Below, one piece after another: positions 6,835-15,936 of a stretch of DNA of 64,000 bases; position 1 is the first letter of the stretch; each line of letters begins with the position of its first letter. The DNA lies in contig NZ_QGGH01000004.1 in the NCBI RefSeq assembly GCF_003148495.1, positions 310,001 to 374,000 on the forward strand, read 5' to 3'. Both the position numbers and the translations under genes were made by a program. Origin of the DNA: Mesorhizobium loti (GTDB taxonomy: Bacteria; Pseudomonadota; Alphaproteobacteria; Rhizobiales; Rhizobiaceae). The notes beneath the pieces were generated by a model that was not told where the DNA came from, searched no databases, and saw only the letters and a program-made list of their open reading frames with translations.

Positions 6835-8834
6835 TATTCGCGCAGCGCTCGCCGCAGGATCTTGCCGACCGGTGTCTTCGGCAGTTCGGTGCGGAATTCG
6901 ATGTATTTGGGCCGCTTGTAGCCAGTCAGGTTCTCGCGGCAAAAAGCGGTGAGCGCCTCTGCGGTGAGCGCGGGATCCTTCTTGACGACGAACAGTTTCG
7001 GCACCTCGCCCGAATGCTCATCCGGCACGCCGATCGCCGCCACTTCGAGCACGCCCGGATGCATCGCCACGACTTCCTCGAGTTCGTTCGGATAGACGTT
7101 GAAGCCCGAGACCAGGATCATGTCCTTCTTGCGGTCGACGATCTTGGTGTAGCCGCGCTCGTCCATGAAGCCCATGTCGCCGGATTTGAAGTAGCCGTCC
7201 TTGGTCATCACCTTGGCGGTCTCATCAGGCCGGTTCCAGTAGCCCGCCATCACTTGCGGTCCCCGGATGCAGATTTCGCCGACCTCGCCGAGTGGCAGGT
7301 TGTTGCCGTCATCGTCGCGGATGGCGATCTCCGTCGAGGGCAGCGGCAGGCCGATCGTGCCGGTGAAGTCGCCGGCGCTGAATTTGTTGGCGGTGGCCAC
7401 CGGCGAGGTTTCCGAGAGGCCATAGCCTTCGGTGACCGGACAGCCGGTCAGCGCCTTCCAACGTTCGGCGACGCCTCTCTGCACTGCCATGCCGCCGCCC
7501 AGCGTCAGCACCAGCGGCTTGAAGTCGAGCTTGCGGAAATCCTCATTGTTGAGCAACGCGTTGAACAGCGTGTTGAGGCCCGGAAAGATGTGTACCGGAT
7601 ATTTCTGCAGTTCCTTGACGAAGCCGGGAATGTCGCGCGGGTTGGGAATGAGCACATTGCGGGCGCCCTGCTGCATGCCCATCAGCGCGTTCACCGTCAG
7701 CGCGAAGATATGATAGAGCGGCAGTGCGCAGATGAAGTTGGGGTGCGCCGGTTTCGGCTTGATCGTATAGGCGTCCTCCATCCACTGCGCGTTCTGCACG
7801 ACATTGGCGAGCACGTTGCTGTGCAGCAGCGTGGCACCCTTCGAGACGCCCGTGGTGCCGCCTGTGTATTGCAGGAAGGCGACATCGTCGGCTGCCACCT
7901 TGGCCGGCTTGAAAGTCGCGCCGGCGCCGGCCTTCAAGGCCGCGTTGAACTTGACATGGCCGGGCAGAAACCAGGCCGGCACCATCTTCTTCACGCGGCG
8001 CACGACGAAATTGACGATGGTGCCTTTCAGGCCGCCGAGCATGTCGCCCATCGCGGCGACCACCACATGCTTGACCGCCGTCCTGGCGATCACCGCCTGC
8101 AAGGTATTGGCAAAGTTCTCCAGGATGACGATGGCTTGCGCACCGGAGTCCTTCAGCTGATGTTCGAGCTCGCGCGGCGTGTAGAGCGGATTGATGTTCA
8201 CCACGACATAGCCGGCGCGCAAGACGGCCATCATGGCTACCGGATATTGCAGCACATTCGGCATCATCAGCGCGACGCGCGCACCGTTCTGAAGGCCTTT
8301 CGATTGCAGGTAGGCGCCGAAGGCCGCCGACAGCCGCTCGACATCGGTGTAGCTGATGGACTTGTCCATGCAGGTAAAGGCTGGTTGCGCGGAAAATTGC
8401 TTGCAGGCGCCAACCAGGAAATCGCCGATCGAGCTGTAGGGCAAGGGACCAATTTCGGCCGCCACGTTTTTCGGATAGCTCTTGAGCCACGGCTTTTCCG
8501 GCAGTCCCGCGGCCAGCGCCGTCAGTGCTTTCGGCAATCGCTTCGCGGCAGCCTCGGCAGGCTTGGCTGCCGGTGGAGCCTTTGTCGCCGCTACCGCCTT
8601 CGCCGCCGGCTTGACGGCGGCGGGCTTTGCCGCGGACGCTGTCTTTCCGGCAGCAGTCTTGGCCGGGGCTTTGGCCGCCGGCTTTGCGCTTGCCTTTGCT
8701 GGCACGCTGGCCGCCTTCAGCTTGGTCGCGGCAGCTTCGGCAACTGGCGCTTTCGGCTTGACCTTGCCGGCTGCCTTTGGAGCCGCCTTGGCCCCCGCTT
8801 TCGCCGGCGCCGTCGTCCTTGATGCTTTTGCCAC
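6834..8834 (-). CDS. Long-chain acyl-CoA ligase with Lys/Ala/Pro-rich N-terminal tail
   Basis: A 666-residue AMP-forming ligase that activates a fatty or aryl acid to its CoA thioester. Conserved motifs are YTGGTTGVSKGATLLHSN (A3), GYGLSET (A5), YFKSGDMGFMDERGY (A7), DRKKDMILVSGFNVYP (A8) and PKTPVGKILRR with the catalytic Lys (A10). Residues 1 to about 98 are an extraordinary low-complexity tail built of A, K and P (AKAGAKAAPKAAGKVKPKAP and so on), like histone H1 or AlgP tails and absent from E. coli FadD. The start is GTG 8834, preceded by a strong GGGAGG, so the tail is translated. The methyltransferase gene overlaps the 3' end. Confidence 0.92.
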   Translation of the reverse strand: MAKASRTTAPAKAGAKAAPKAAGKVKPKAPVAEAAATKLKAASVPAKASAKPAAKAPAKTAAGKTASAAKPAAVKPAAKAVAATKAPPAAKPAEAAAKRLPKALTALAAGLPEKPWLKSYPKNVAAEIGPLPYSSIGDFLVGACKQFSAQPAFTCMDKSISYTDVERLSAAFGAYLQSKGLQNGARVALMMPNVLQYPVAMMAVLRAGYVVVNINPLYTPRELEHQLKDSGAQAIVILENFANTLQAVIARTAVKHVVVAAMGDMLGGLKGTIVNFVVRRVKKMVPAWFLPGHVKFNAALKAGAGATFKPAKVAADDVAFLQYTGGTTGVSKGATLLHSNVLANVVQNAQWMEDAYTIKPKPAHPNFICALPLYHIFALTVNALMGMQQGARNVLIPNPRDIPGFVKELQKYPVHIFPGLNTLFNALLNNEDFRKLDFKPLVLTLGGGMAVQRGVAERWKALTGCPVTEGYGLSETSPVATANKFSAGDFTGTIGLPLPSTEIAIRDDDGNNLPLGEVGEICIRGPQVMAGYWNRPDETAKVMTKDGYFKSGDMGFMDERGYTKIVDRKKDMILVSGFNVYPNELEEVVAMHPGVLEVAAIGVPDEHSGEVPKLFVVKKDPALTAEALTAFCRENLTGYKRPKYIEFRTELPKTPVGKILRRALRE

Positions 8835-9301
8835 CCGTTACCTCCCTCGACAATTCTTGTTCGTCTGCGTTGCGCTCGCCCCTGAATTGACAGAGACGTC
8901 CTCCGCTGCTGCCGCTATATCATCTATGTATTGCCTCCATTGGTGACCGTGCAAGTCTTGCCCTTGCGGCAAGGCGGCGAAAGATTTGCCGTCCAAAATC
9001 TTTCCAGCGGTCGACACTCTCCCCTGTGTCCCGGCCTGTGTCCCGGTGCATCCTCGGCTGCTCGGAAGAGCGCGCGGCATCGATATCGTCAAATCGGCGA
9101 TCAATAAAAAAATGCGGTCGTTAATAATAGCGTGAATGGAAAAAACTGCTAATTTTTTCTGCCATTTAGCAAAATCGCGGATTTTTTTCCTGCTTCCCGC
9201 GGGGTAAGCAAACGGGGTGTTCCAAAGCCGGAAAAACGGTGCTTATATGCGCGCTTCGCGAGCCTGATAGAGGGGCTTGGAAGAACATCAGGGAGTGCTC
9301 A
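8835..9301. other. Long divergent intergenic region
   Basis: 467 bases between the acyl-CoA ligase and the dpp-type operon. It contains a perfect tandem repeat of the 12-mer CCTGTGTCCCGG (9023-9046) and an AT-rich block at about 9104-9190, likely to hold the promoters of both transcripts. No tRNA, riboswitch or ORF with coding character was recognised. GGGAG at about 9291 is the ribosome site of the next gene. Confidence 0.5.
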
Positions 9302-10894
9302 ATGAAGAAGAAACTGACTTTTGCAGCCGCGTTGCTGGCTGCAAGCGTCCTGGGCGGCGTGGCCAACGCGAAAACTCTGGTCTATTGCGCGGAAGCTTCG
9401 CCTGAGGGTTTCGACCCGGCGCCGTATACCGCAGGCCAGACGTTCGACGCGTCGTCGCGCACCGTCTTCAACCGCCTTGTCGAATTCGATCACGGCAAAA
9501 CAACGACCTCGCCGGGCCTGGCTGAAAGCTGGACGATCTCCGACGATGGCAAGGAATACGTCTTCAAGCTGCGCAAGGGCGTCAAGTTCGCCGCCACCGA
9601 CTATTTCACCCCGACGCGCGACTTCAACGCCGACGACGTGGTGTTCTCTTTCGAGCGTCAGGTCGACAAGGCTGGCCCGTGGTTCCAGTACATCCCGGGC
9701 ATTGCCTACCAGTATTACAATGACCAGTTCGGCGACAACATCACCAAGGTCGAGAAGGTCGATGACCTGACGGTGAAGTTCACCCTCAAGGAGCCGGCAA
9801 TCACCTTCATTCCGACGCTGGGCATGGACTTCGCCTCGGTCGTCTCCAAGGAATATGCCGACAAGCTGCAGGCGGACAAGACACCTGAACTCTTCAACCA
9901 GAAGCCGATCGGCACCGGCCCGTTCATCTTCGTCGACTACCAGACCGACGCGGCCATCCGCTACAAGGCCAACCCGGACTATTGGGGCGGCAAGCAGAAG
10001 ATCGACGATCTGGTCTTCGCCATCACCACCGATCCGGCGGTGCGTTCGCAGAAACTCAAGGCTGGCGAATGCAACATCATGTCATACCCGGCACCGGCCG
10101 ACATCGCCGGCCTGCAGGCTGAAGCCAGCCTGAAGGTCGACGAGCAGGAAGGCCTCAATGTCGGTGCGCTGATGTACAACACCCAGCAGAAGCCGTTCGA
10201 CGACGTGCGCGTCCGCAAGGCGCTCAACATGGCCATCAACAAGAAGGCCATCATCGACGCCGTCTTCCAGGGTGCCGGCCAGGTGGCGGTTAATCCGATC
10301 CCGCCGACCATGTGGTCCTACAACAAGGAAGTGAAGGACGATCCGTACGATCCGGATGCATCCAAGAAGCTGCTTGAAGAAGCCGGCGTCAAGGACCTCA
10401 AGATGAACGTCTGGGCCATGCCGGTGTCGCGCCCGTACATGCCGAACGCGCGCCGCACCGCCGAACTGATCCAGTCGGACTTCGCCAAGGTCGGCGTCAC
10501 CGTCAACATCGTCAGCTACGATTGGGGTGAATACCTCAAGCGCGCTTCCGCGGTCGATCACGATGGCGCCGTCATCGTCGGCTGGACCGGCGACAATGGC
10601 GATCCGGACAACTTCCTCGGCGTGCTCCTGAGCTGCGCTTCCGTCGGTTCGAACAACCGCGCGGAATGGTGCAACAAGGACTTCGACGCGCTCATCAACA
10701 AGGCCAAGACCGTTTCGGATCAGGCCGAGCGCACCAAGCTCTATGAACAGGCACAGGTCATCTTCAAGGAACAGGCACCCTGGGCGACGCTCGCTCACTC
10801 CAAGGTGTTCATGCCGATGCAGAAGACCGTCACCGGCTTTGCGATGGATCCGCTCGGTATCCATCGCTTCGACGGCGTCGATATCGCCGAATAA
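9302..10894 (+). CDS. Peptide ABC transporter substrate-binding protein (DppA-like)
   Basis: A 530-residue periplasmic solute-binding protein of family 5. The Sec signal peptide MKKKLTFAAALLAASVLGG...ANA is cleaved before KTLVYCAEASPEGFDP. The mature start LVYCAEASPEGFDPAPYTAG is diagnostic for DppA-type di/oligopeptide binders. GTGPF, FEPxI-like loops and the domain layout are intact and the length is normal. ATG 9302 follows AGGGAG. It is the first gene of a five-gene operon with two permeases and two ATPases. Substrate: dipeptides, oligopeptides or possibly delta-aminolevulinate; not decidable here. Confidence 0.93.
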   Translation: MKKKLTFAAALLAASVLGGVANAKTLVYCAEASPEGFDPAPYTAGQTFDASSRTVFNRLVEFDHGKTTTSPGLAESWTISDDGKEYVFKLRKGVKFAATDYFTPTRDFNADDVVFSFERQVDKAGPWFQYIPGIAYQYYNDQFGDNITKVEKVDDLTVKFTLKEPAITFIPTLGMDFASVVSKEYADKLQADKTPELFNQKPIGTGPFIFVDYQTDAAIRYKANPDYWGGKQKIDDLVFAITTDPAVRSQKLKAGECNIMSYPAPADIAGLQAEASLKVDEQEGLNVGALMYNTQQKPFDDVRVRKALNMAINKKAIIDAVFQGAGQVAVNPIPPTMWSYNKEVKDDPYDPDASKKLLEEAGVKDLKMNVWAMPVSRPYMPNARRTAELIQSDFAKVGVTVNIVSYDWGEYLKRASAVDHDGAVIVGWTGDNGDPDNFLGVLLSCASVGSNNRAEWCNKDFDALINKAKTVSDQAERTKLYEQAQVIFKEQAPWATLAHSKVFMPMQKTVTGFAMDPLGIHRFDGVDIAE

Positions 10895-10905
10895 GGTTGC
10901 GAAAC

Positions 10906-10933
10906 GGGGGCGTCGCCATGTGGTGACGCCCCC
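10906..10933 (+). terminator. Intercistronic hairpin between binding protein and permease genes
   Basis: A 12-base stem GGGGGCGTCGCC / GGTGACGCCCCC (one G-U pair) with loop ATGT, 12 bases after the binding-protein stop. There is no T-run. Such hairpins commonly protect binding-protein mRNA or attenuate read-through, so that the binding protein exceeds the permeases. Confidence 0.7.
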
Positions 10934-10944
10934 ACTCGCCCGCC

Positions 10945-11952
10945 ATGCTGCGCTATATCCTCGGCAAGCTCGCCCTCATCATCCCGACCTTCATCGGGAT
11001 AACCATCCTCGCCTTTGGCTTCGTGCGCATCCTGCCCGGTGATCCGGTGCTGGTGCTTGCGGGCGAACGCGGCCTGTCGCCCGAACGTCACACGGCGCTG
11101 ATGCACCAGTTCGGTTTCGACCTGCCGATATGGCAACAATACCTGACCTATCTGACGAACATCCTCAGCGGTGATTTCGGCACCTCGTTTTCCACCAAGA
11201 CGCCGGTGCTCAAGGACTTCCTGGTGCGCTTCCCGGCAACGGTCGAGCTCGCCATCTTTGCCATGATCTTTGCCGTCCTCCTGGGTGTCGCCGCCGGCAT
11301 CTTCGCCGCCATTCGCCGCGGCTCCTGGTTCGATCAGCTGACCATGGGCACGGCGCTGGCAGGCTATTCCATGCCGATCTTCTGGTGGGGTCTGCTGCTG
11401 ATCATCGTGTTCTCCGGCACGCTGCACTGGACACCGGTTTCCGGCCGCATCGACCTTCTCTACTTCTTCAAGCCGGTGACAGGCTTCATGACCATCGATT
11501 CCCTGATCTCCGGACAGAAGGGCGCCTTCCGTTCGGCACTGTCACACCTTGTTCTTCCAACCATCGTGCTCGGCACCATCCCGCTCGCGGTCATCGCCAG
11601 GCAGACGCGGTCGGCCATGCTCGAAGTGCTTGGCGAAGACTATGTGCGCACCGCGCGCGCCAAGGGCCTGACCCCGTTCCGGGTGGTCGGCCTGCATGCC
11701 TTCCGCAACGCGCTGATCCCGGTCGTCACCACCATCGGCCTCCAGGTCGGCACGCTTTTGACCGGCGCCATCCTGACCGAGAGCATCTTCTCCTGGCCCG
11801 GCATCGGCAAATGGATGATCGACGCCATTTCCAAGCGCGACTATTTCACCGTGCAGGGCGGGTTGCTTTTGATTGCGCTGATCGTCATGTCGGTGAACCT
11901 GATCGTCGACGTGCTCTACGCCGTCATCAACCCACGTATCCGGGCCAACTGA
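10945..11952 (+). CDS. Peptide ABC transporter permease (DppB-like)
   Basis: A 335-residue inner-membrane permease with about six membrane segments. The N-terminal MLRYILGKLALIIPTFIGIT and the RILPGDPV motif are typical of the DppB/OppB branch. The cytoplasmic EAA loop is seen around VRTARAKGLTPFRVVGLHAFRNALIP. A long periplasmic loop between the third and fourth helices (about residues 165-205) is longer than in E. coli DppB. One base separates its stop from the next gene, confirming the operon. Confidence 0.93.
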   Translation: MLRYILGKLALIIPTFIGITILAFGFVRILPGDPVLVLAGERGLSPERHTALMHQFGFDLPIWQQYLTYLTNILSGDFGTSFSTKTPVLKDFLVRFPATVELAIFAMIFAVLLGVAAGIFAAIRRGSWFDQLTMGTALAGYSMPIFWWGLLLIIVFSGTLHWTPVSGRIDLLYFFKPVTGFMTIDSLISGQKGAFRSALSHLVLPTIVLGTIPLAVIARQTRSAMLEVLGEDYVRTARAKGLTPFRVVGLHAFRNALIPVVTTIGLQVGTLLTGAILTESIFSWPGIGKWMIDAISKRDYFTVQGGLLLIALIVMSVNLIVDVLYAVINPRIRAN

Positions 11953-11953
11953 C

Positions 11954-12877
11954 ATGAGCAACGAAGGCCCAGCCACCATCGAAGCCGCGACCGTCGTCAA
12001 GCAGCAGGACGCAAGGCTGCAGATGTTCGGCGAGTTCTGGCACTACTTCTCCGTCAACAAGGGCGCGGTGATCGGGCTCTTCGTCTTTGCGCTGCTGATC
12101 CTGATCGCCATCTTCGCGCCGTTGCTGGCACCGCATTCGCCGGACGATCAGTTCCGCGACTTCTTCCTGACGCCGCCGGCCTGGCAGGAGGGCGGCAACG
12201 CGCAGTTCCTGCTCGGCACCGACGCCGTCGGTCGCGATATGCTGTCGCGGCTGATCTACGGCTCGCGTTTCTCGCTCGCCATCGGCTTCGTCGTCGTCAC
12301 CACCGCGCTGATCTCCGGCGTCATCCTCGGCCTGCTCGCCGGCTACTGCCGCGGCTGGGTCGACACGCTGATCATGCGCATCATGGACATCATCCTGGCC
12401 TTCCCGTCGCTGCTGCTGGCCCTGGTGCTGGTGGCGGTGCTTGGCCCCGGCCTCGTCAACGCCATGATCGCCATCGCCTTCGTGCTGCAGCCGCATTTCG
12501 CCCGGCTCACCCGCGCCGCCGTAATGGCCGAGAAGACCCGCGAATACGTCGTCTCCGCCAAGGTCGCCGGCGCCAGCCATCTCAGGCTGATGCTGGTCAC
12601 CATCCTGCCCAACTGCATCGCGCCGCTGATCGTGCAGGCGACGCTGTCCTTCTCCAACGCCATTCTCGAGGCGGCCGCCCTTGGCTTCCTCGGCATGGGC
12701 GCACAGCCTCCGACGCCGGAATGGGGCACCATGCTGGCCGAGGCGCGCGAGTTCATCCTGCGCGCCTGGTGGGTCGTGACCTTCCCCGGCCTCGCCATCC
12801 TGATCACCGTCTTCGCCATCAATTTGATCGGCGACGGCCTGCGCGACGCGCTCGACCCCAAGCTGAAGAGGTCGTGA
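11954..12877 (+). CDS. Peptide ABC transporter permease (DppC-like)
   Basis: A 307-residue permease. It has the N-terminal cytoplasmic segment and first helix of the OppC_N type (KGAVIGLFVFALLILIAIFAPLLAPHSP), the conserved FLLGTDAVGRDMLSRLIYGSR loop and the EAA motif YVVSAKVAGASHLRLMLVTILPN. It pairs with the upstream DppB-like subunit to form the transmembrane pore. The ATPase gene begins 3 bases after the stop. Confidence 0.93.
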   Translation: MSNEGPATIEAATVVKQQDARLQMFGEFWHYFSVNKGAVIGLFVFALLILIAIFAPLLAPHSPDDQFRDFFLTPPAWQEGGNAQFLLGTDAVGRDMLSRLIYGSRFSLAIGFVVVTTALISGVILGLLAGYCRGWVDTLIMRIMDIILAFPSLLLALVLVAVLGPGLVNAMIAIAFVLQPHFARLTRAAVMAEKTREYVVSAKVAGASHLRLMLVTILPNCIAPLIVQATLSFSNAILEAAALGFLGMGAQPPTPEWGTMLAEAREFILRAWWVVTFPGLAILITVFAINLIGDGLRDALDPKLKRS

Positions 12878-12879
12878 GA

Positions 12880-13737
12880 ATGCCTCTGCTCGAGATCAAG
12901 AACCTCACCGTCTCCTTCGACACCGCGGCCGGACCGTTCATGGCCGTGCAGGGCATCGACCTGTCGATCGAGCCGCGCGAAGTGCTGGCGATCGTCGGCG
13001 AGTCCGGTTCCGGCAAGTCGGTGGCGATGCTGGCGGTGATGGGCCTGTTGCCCAACACGGCAACGGTCAAGGCCGACCGCATGGCCTTTGACGGCATCGA
13101 TCTGCTGAAGCTCAGCCCGTCCGAACGCCGCAAGATCGTCGGCAAGGACATCTCGATGATCTTCCAGGAGCCGGTCGCTAGCCTCAACCCGTGCTTCAAC
13201 GTCGGCTTCCAGATCGAGGAGGTGTTGCGCTTCCACATGGGCATGGACCGCGCCCAGCGCCGGGCGCGGGCCATCGAATTGATGAAGCTGGTCGGCATCG
13301 CCGATCCGGAAGAACGCTTGAGTTCGTTTCCGCACCAGATGTCGGGCGGCCAGTGCCAGCGCGTCATGATCGCCATCGCCATCGCCTGCAATCCGAAACT
13401 GCTGATTGCCGACGAGCCGACGACGGCGCTCGACGTCACCATCCAGAAGCAGATCCTCGATCTCCTGGTTTCGCTGCAGGCCAAATACGGCATGGGCCTG
13501 ATCATGATCACCCACAATATGGGCGTGGTGGCCGAGACCGCCGATCGCGTCATCGTCCAGTACAAGGGCCGCAAGATGGAAGAGGCCGACGTGCTGTCGC
13601 TGTTTGAATCGCCGAAGAGCAACTACACCCGTGCGCTGTTGTCGGCGCTGCCAGAGAACGCCGTCGGCGATCGTCTGCCGACCGTGTCCGACATGATGTT
13701 CGAGCCGGCCCCTTCGGCTGCTGGAGCCGCCTCATGA
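12880..13737 (+). CDS. Peptide ABC transporter ATP-binding protein (DppD-like)
   Basis: A 285-residue ATPase: Walker A GESGSGKS near residue 40, signature MSGGQCQRV (a Cys replaces the usual Arg in LSGGQRQR), Walker B LLIADEPTTALD and the switch His in ITHNMG, where ITHDLG is usual. It is about 40 residues shorter than E. coli DppD, with a reduced C-terminal oligopeptide-transporter domain. ATG 12880 is chosen because the in-frame extension to 12721 lies inside the permease gene. The stop overlaps the next start (ATGA). Confidence 0.9.
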   Translation: MPLLEIKNLTVSFDTAAGPFMAVQGIDLSIEPREVLAIVGESGSGKSVAMLAVMGLLPNTATVKADRMAFDGIDLLKLSPSERRKIVGKDISMIFQEPVASLNPCFNVGFQIEEVLRFHMGMDRAQRRARAIELMKLVGIADPEERLSSFPHQMSGGQCQRVMIAIAIACNPKLLIADEPTTALDVTIQKQILDLLVSLQAKYGMGLIMITHNMGVVAETADRVIVQYKGRKMEEADVLSLFESPKSNYTRALLSALPENAVGDRLPTVSDMMFEPAPSAAGAAS

Positions 13738-14564
13738 GCACCACGGTTCTCGAAGGCAAGAACATCGTCCGCGACTATCACATCGGCGGCGGCCTGTTCA
13801 CCGGACCGCGCACCGTGCATGCGGTCAAGGGCGTCTCCTTCAAGGTGGACAAGGGCAAGACGCTGGCCATCGTCGGCGAAAGCGGCTGCGGCAAGTCCAC
13901 ACTTGCCCGCATCATCACGCTGATCGATCCGGCGACGGCGGGCGACCTGTTCATTGACGGCAACAAGGTCGACATCGTCAGGAATCCCTTGACGAAGGAG
14001 ATGCGCCGCAAGGTGCAGATCGTCTTCCAGAATCCCTATGGGTCGCTCAATCCGCGCCAGAAGATCGGCGACGTGCTGGGCGAGCCGCTTTTGATCAACA
14101 CCGACAAGTCGGCCGCCGAGCGGCGTGACCTGGCGATGAAGATGCTGAAGAAGGTCGGCCTCGGCCACGAGCACTACAACCGCTATCCGCACATGTTCTC
14201 TGGCGGCCAGCGCCAGCGCATCGCCATTGCCCGCGCGCTGATGCTCAACCCGAGCCTGCTGGTGCTGGACGAGCCGGTCTCGGCGCTCGATCTTTCGGTG
14301 CAGGCGCAGGTGCTGAACCTGCTCGCCGACCTGCAGGACGAATTCCAGCTGACCTATGTCTTCATCAGCCACGATTTGTCCGTGGTGCGCTACATCGCCG
14401 ACGACGTGATGGTGATGTATTTCGGCGAAGCGGTCGAATACGGCTCGCGCGACGAGGTCTTTGCCGACCCCAAGCACAGCTACACCAGGACGCTGTTCGC
14501 CGCGACGCCGCGTGCCGACGTCGCCTCGATCAAGGCCAGACTGGCGAAGAAGAAGGCGGCTTAA
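13734..14564 (+). CDS. Peptide ABC transporter ATP-binding protein (DppF-like)
   Basis: A 276-residue second ATPase of the heterodimer. Walker A GESGCGKST, Q-loop QNPYGSLNPRQKIGD, signature FSGGQRQRIAIARAL, Walker B LLVLDEPVSALD and switch HDLSVV are all intact. The start overlaps the DppD-like stop by four bases (ATGA), so translation is coupled. This is the last gene of the operon; the next gene is convergent, 43 bases away. Confidence 0.92.
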   Translation: MSTTVLEGKNIVRDYHIGGGLFTGPRTVHAVKGVSFKVDKGKTLAIVGESGCGKSTLARIITLIDPATAGDLFIDGNKVDIVRNPLTKEMRRKVQIVFQNPYGSLNPRQKIGDVLGEPLLINTDKSAAERRDLAMKMLKKVGLGHEHYNRYPHMFSGGQRQRIAIARALMLNPSLLVLDEPVSALDLSVQAQVLNLLADLQDEFQLTYVFISHDLSVVRYIADDVMVMYFGEAVEYGSRDEVFADPKHSYTRTLFAATPRADVASIKARLAKKKAA

Positions 14565-14607
14565 CGTCTCTTCGTCATCCTAGGGCGGAGCTCCGCGAAG
14601 CGTCGTT

Positions 14608-15888
14608 TCACGACAACTTCGCGATGATGGCGCGCAGCGCTGCGCCGAAGCGCCGGACTTCCTCAACCGTGTTGTAGTGGACCAGCGAGGCGCGGATGGC
14701 GCCGCTGTCCATCGAGAGGTTGAGACGCTTCATCAGCCGTGGCGCGTACATGTGGCCGTCGCGGATGCCGATCTGCATCTCGGCCATTTCCTCGACGATC
14801 CGCTGCGGCGAGAGCTTGCCGATGTTGAAGCAGAAGGTCGGCACGCGCTCGGTGATGCGGGCCTCGTCGGCAACGCCATAGATGGTCGCGCCGCAGTCCT
14901 TGAGCACGCCAAGCATCTCGCGCGCCAGCACCAACTCATAGTCGCGGATGGCGCCCATGCCGGCGACGATGTTGTCGCGCCGCGAGCGGTTGTTGGAGGG
15001 TGCCAGGTTGCGGCCGATCAGTTCCAGATACTGCACGGCGGCATCCATGCCTGAAACGTTCTCGTAGATGAAGGTGCCGGCCTCGACCTTGTAGGGCGGC
15101 TCGTCGGGGATGAAATCCTCGCGGAAGGTAGGCAGCCGCTTCAGTGTTTCGAAACGGCCCCACAGGAAGCCCATATGCGGCGAGAAATTCTTGTAGCCGG
15201 AGCAGACGAGATAGTCGCAGTCCCAGGCCTGCACGTCGATCAGCCCGTGCGGCCCGTAGTGCACACAGTCGAGGAACACTTCGGCGCCGGCCGCGTGCGC
15301 GATACCAGCCACGGAAGCGACATCGACGATCGAGCCGATCGAATGCGCCGTCACCGTGCAGGCGACGAGACGGGTGCGGTCGGAAACCAGCGGGCGCAGA
15401 TCGTCGACATGCAGATTGCCGTCCTCGCGCATGCGCCACCATTTGAACTTTGCGCCGGCGGACTCCAGCGCCAGCCATGTCGCGATGTTGGCGTCGTGGT
15501 CCATGTCGGTGACGACGATCTCGTCGCGCTCTTGCAGCATCTGGCCGATGCCGAGGCTGACCAGGCGAATGAACGAGGTGGCGTTCATGCCGAAGCAGAT
15601 TTCCGCCGGGCTGTAGGCATTGATCAGCAGCGCGACGCTTGTCCGAGCATCGGCAACCGACTGGTCGACGGTGACGCTGCGGCCATAACGGCCGCCACGC
15701 TGCACATTGTGCGAAACCAGATGATTGGTAACCGCGTCGAGCACGCTTTGCGGGATCTGTGCGCCGGCGGCATTGTCCAAAAAGATGAAGTCGCCGGCCC
15801 GCTGCAAGGCTGGAAACATGGCGCGGATGGTGTCGACGGGGAACGCGCCGGAGGCGCTGTTCGCGTTGTCGGTTTGATGCTTGTTCAC
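14608..15888 (-). CDS. Cysteine-desulfurase-like class V aminotransferase
   Basis: A 426-residue PLP enzyme with the class V fold: FLDNAAGAQIPQSVLDAV near the N-terminus, DHDANIATW, DCVHYGPHGLIDV (PLP-binding Asp) and the Schiff-base lysine in CSGYKNFSPHMGFLWG. It matches the subfamily called cysteine desulfurase-like (VC1184 type), whose substrate is not settled. I see no conserved mobile-loop Cys for persulfide transfer, so true desulfurase activity is uncertain. It is the last gene of an operon with an amino-acid permease, binding protein and another PLP aminotransferase, suggesting amino-acid catabolism. Confidence 0.83.
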   Translation of the reverse strand: MNKHQTDNANSASGAFPVDTIRAMFPALQRAGDFIFLDNAAGAQIPQSVLDAVTNHLVSHNVQRGGRYGRSVTVDQSVADARTSVALLINAYSPAEICFGMNATSFIRLVSLGIGQMLQERDEIVVTDMDHDANIATWLALESAGAKFKWWRMREDGNLHVDDLRPLVSDRTRLVACTVTAHSIGSIVDVASVAGIAHAAGAEVFLDCVHYGPHGLIDVQAWDCDYLVCSGYKNFSPHMGFLWGRFETLKRLPTFREDFIPDEPPYKVEAGTFIYENVSGMDAAVQYLELIGRNLAPSNNRSRRDNIVAGMGAIRDYELVLAREMLGVLKDCGATIYGVADEARITERVPTFCFNIGKLSPQRIVEEMAEMQIGIRDGHMYAPRLMKRLNLSMDSGAIRASLVHYNTVEEVRRFGAALRAIIAKLS

Positions 15889-15936
15889 GGGCAGGCTCCT
15901 GCGAAGGACTTGGGCGGGGTGGATCAGTTGGCGAGG

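Noticed and set aside
6804..8822. 672-codon open frame on the plus strand
   Set aside because: It is antisense to the acyl-CoA ligase, has no domain, and reflects the high-GC codon pattern.
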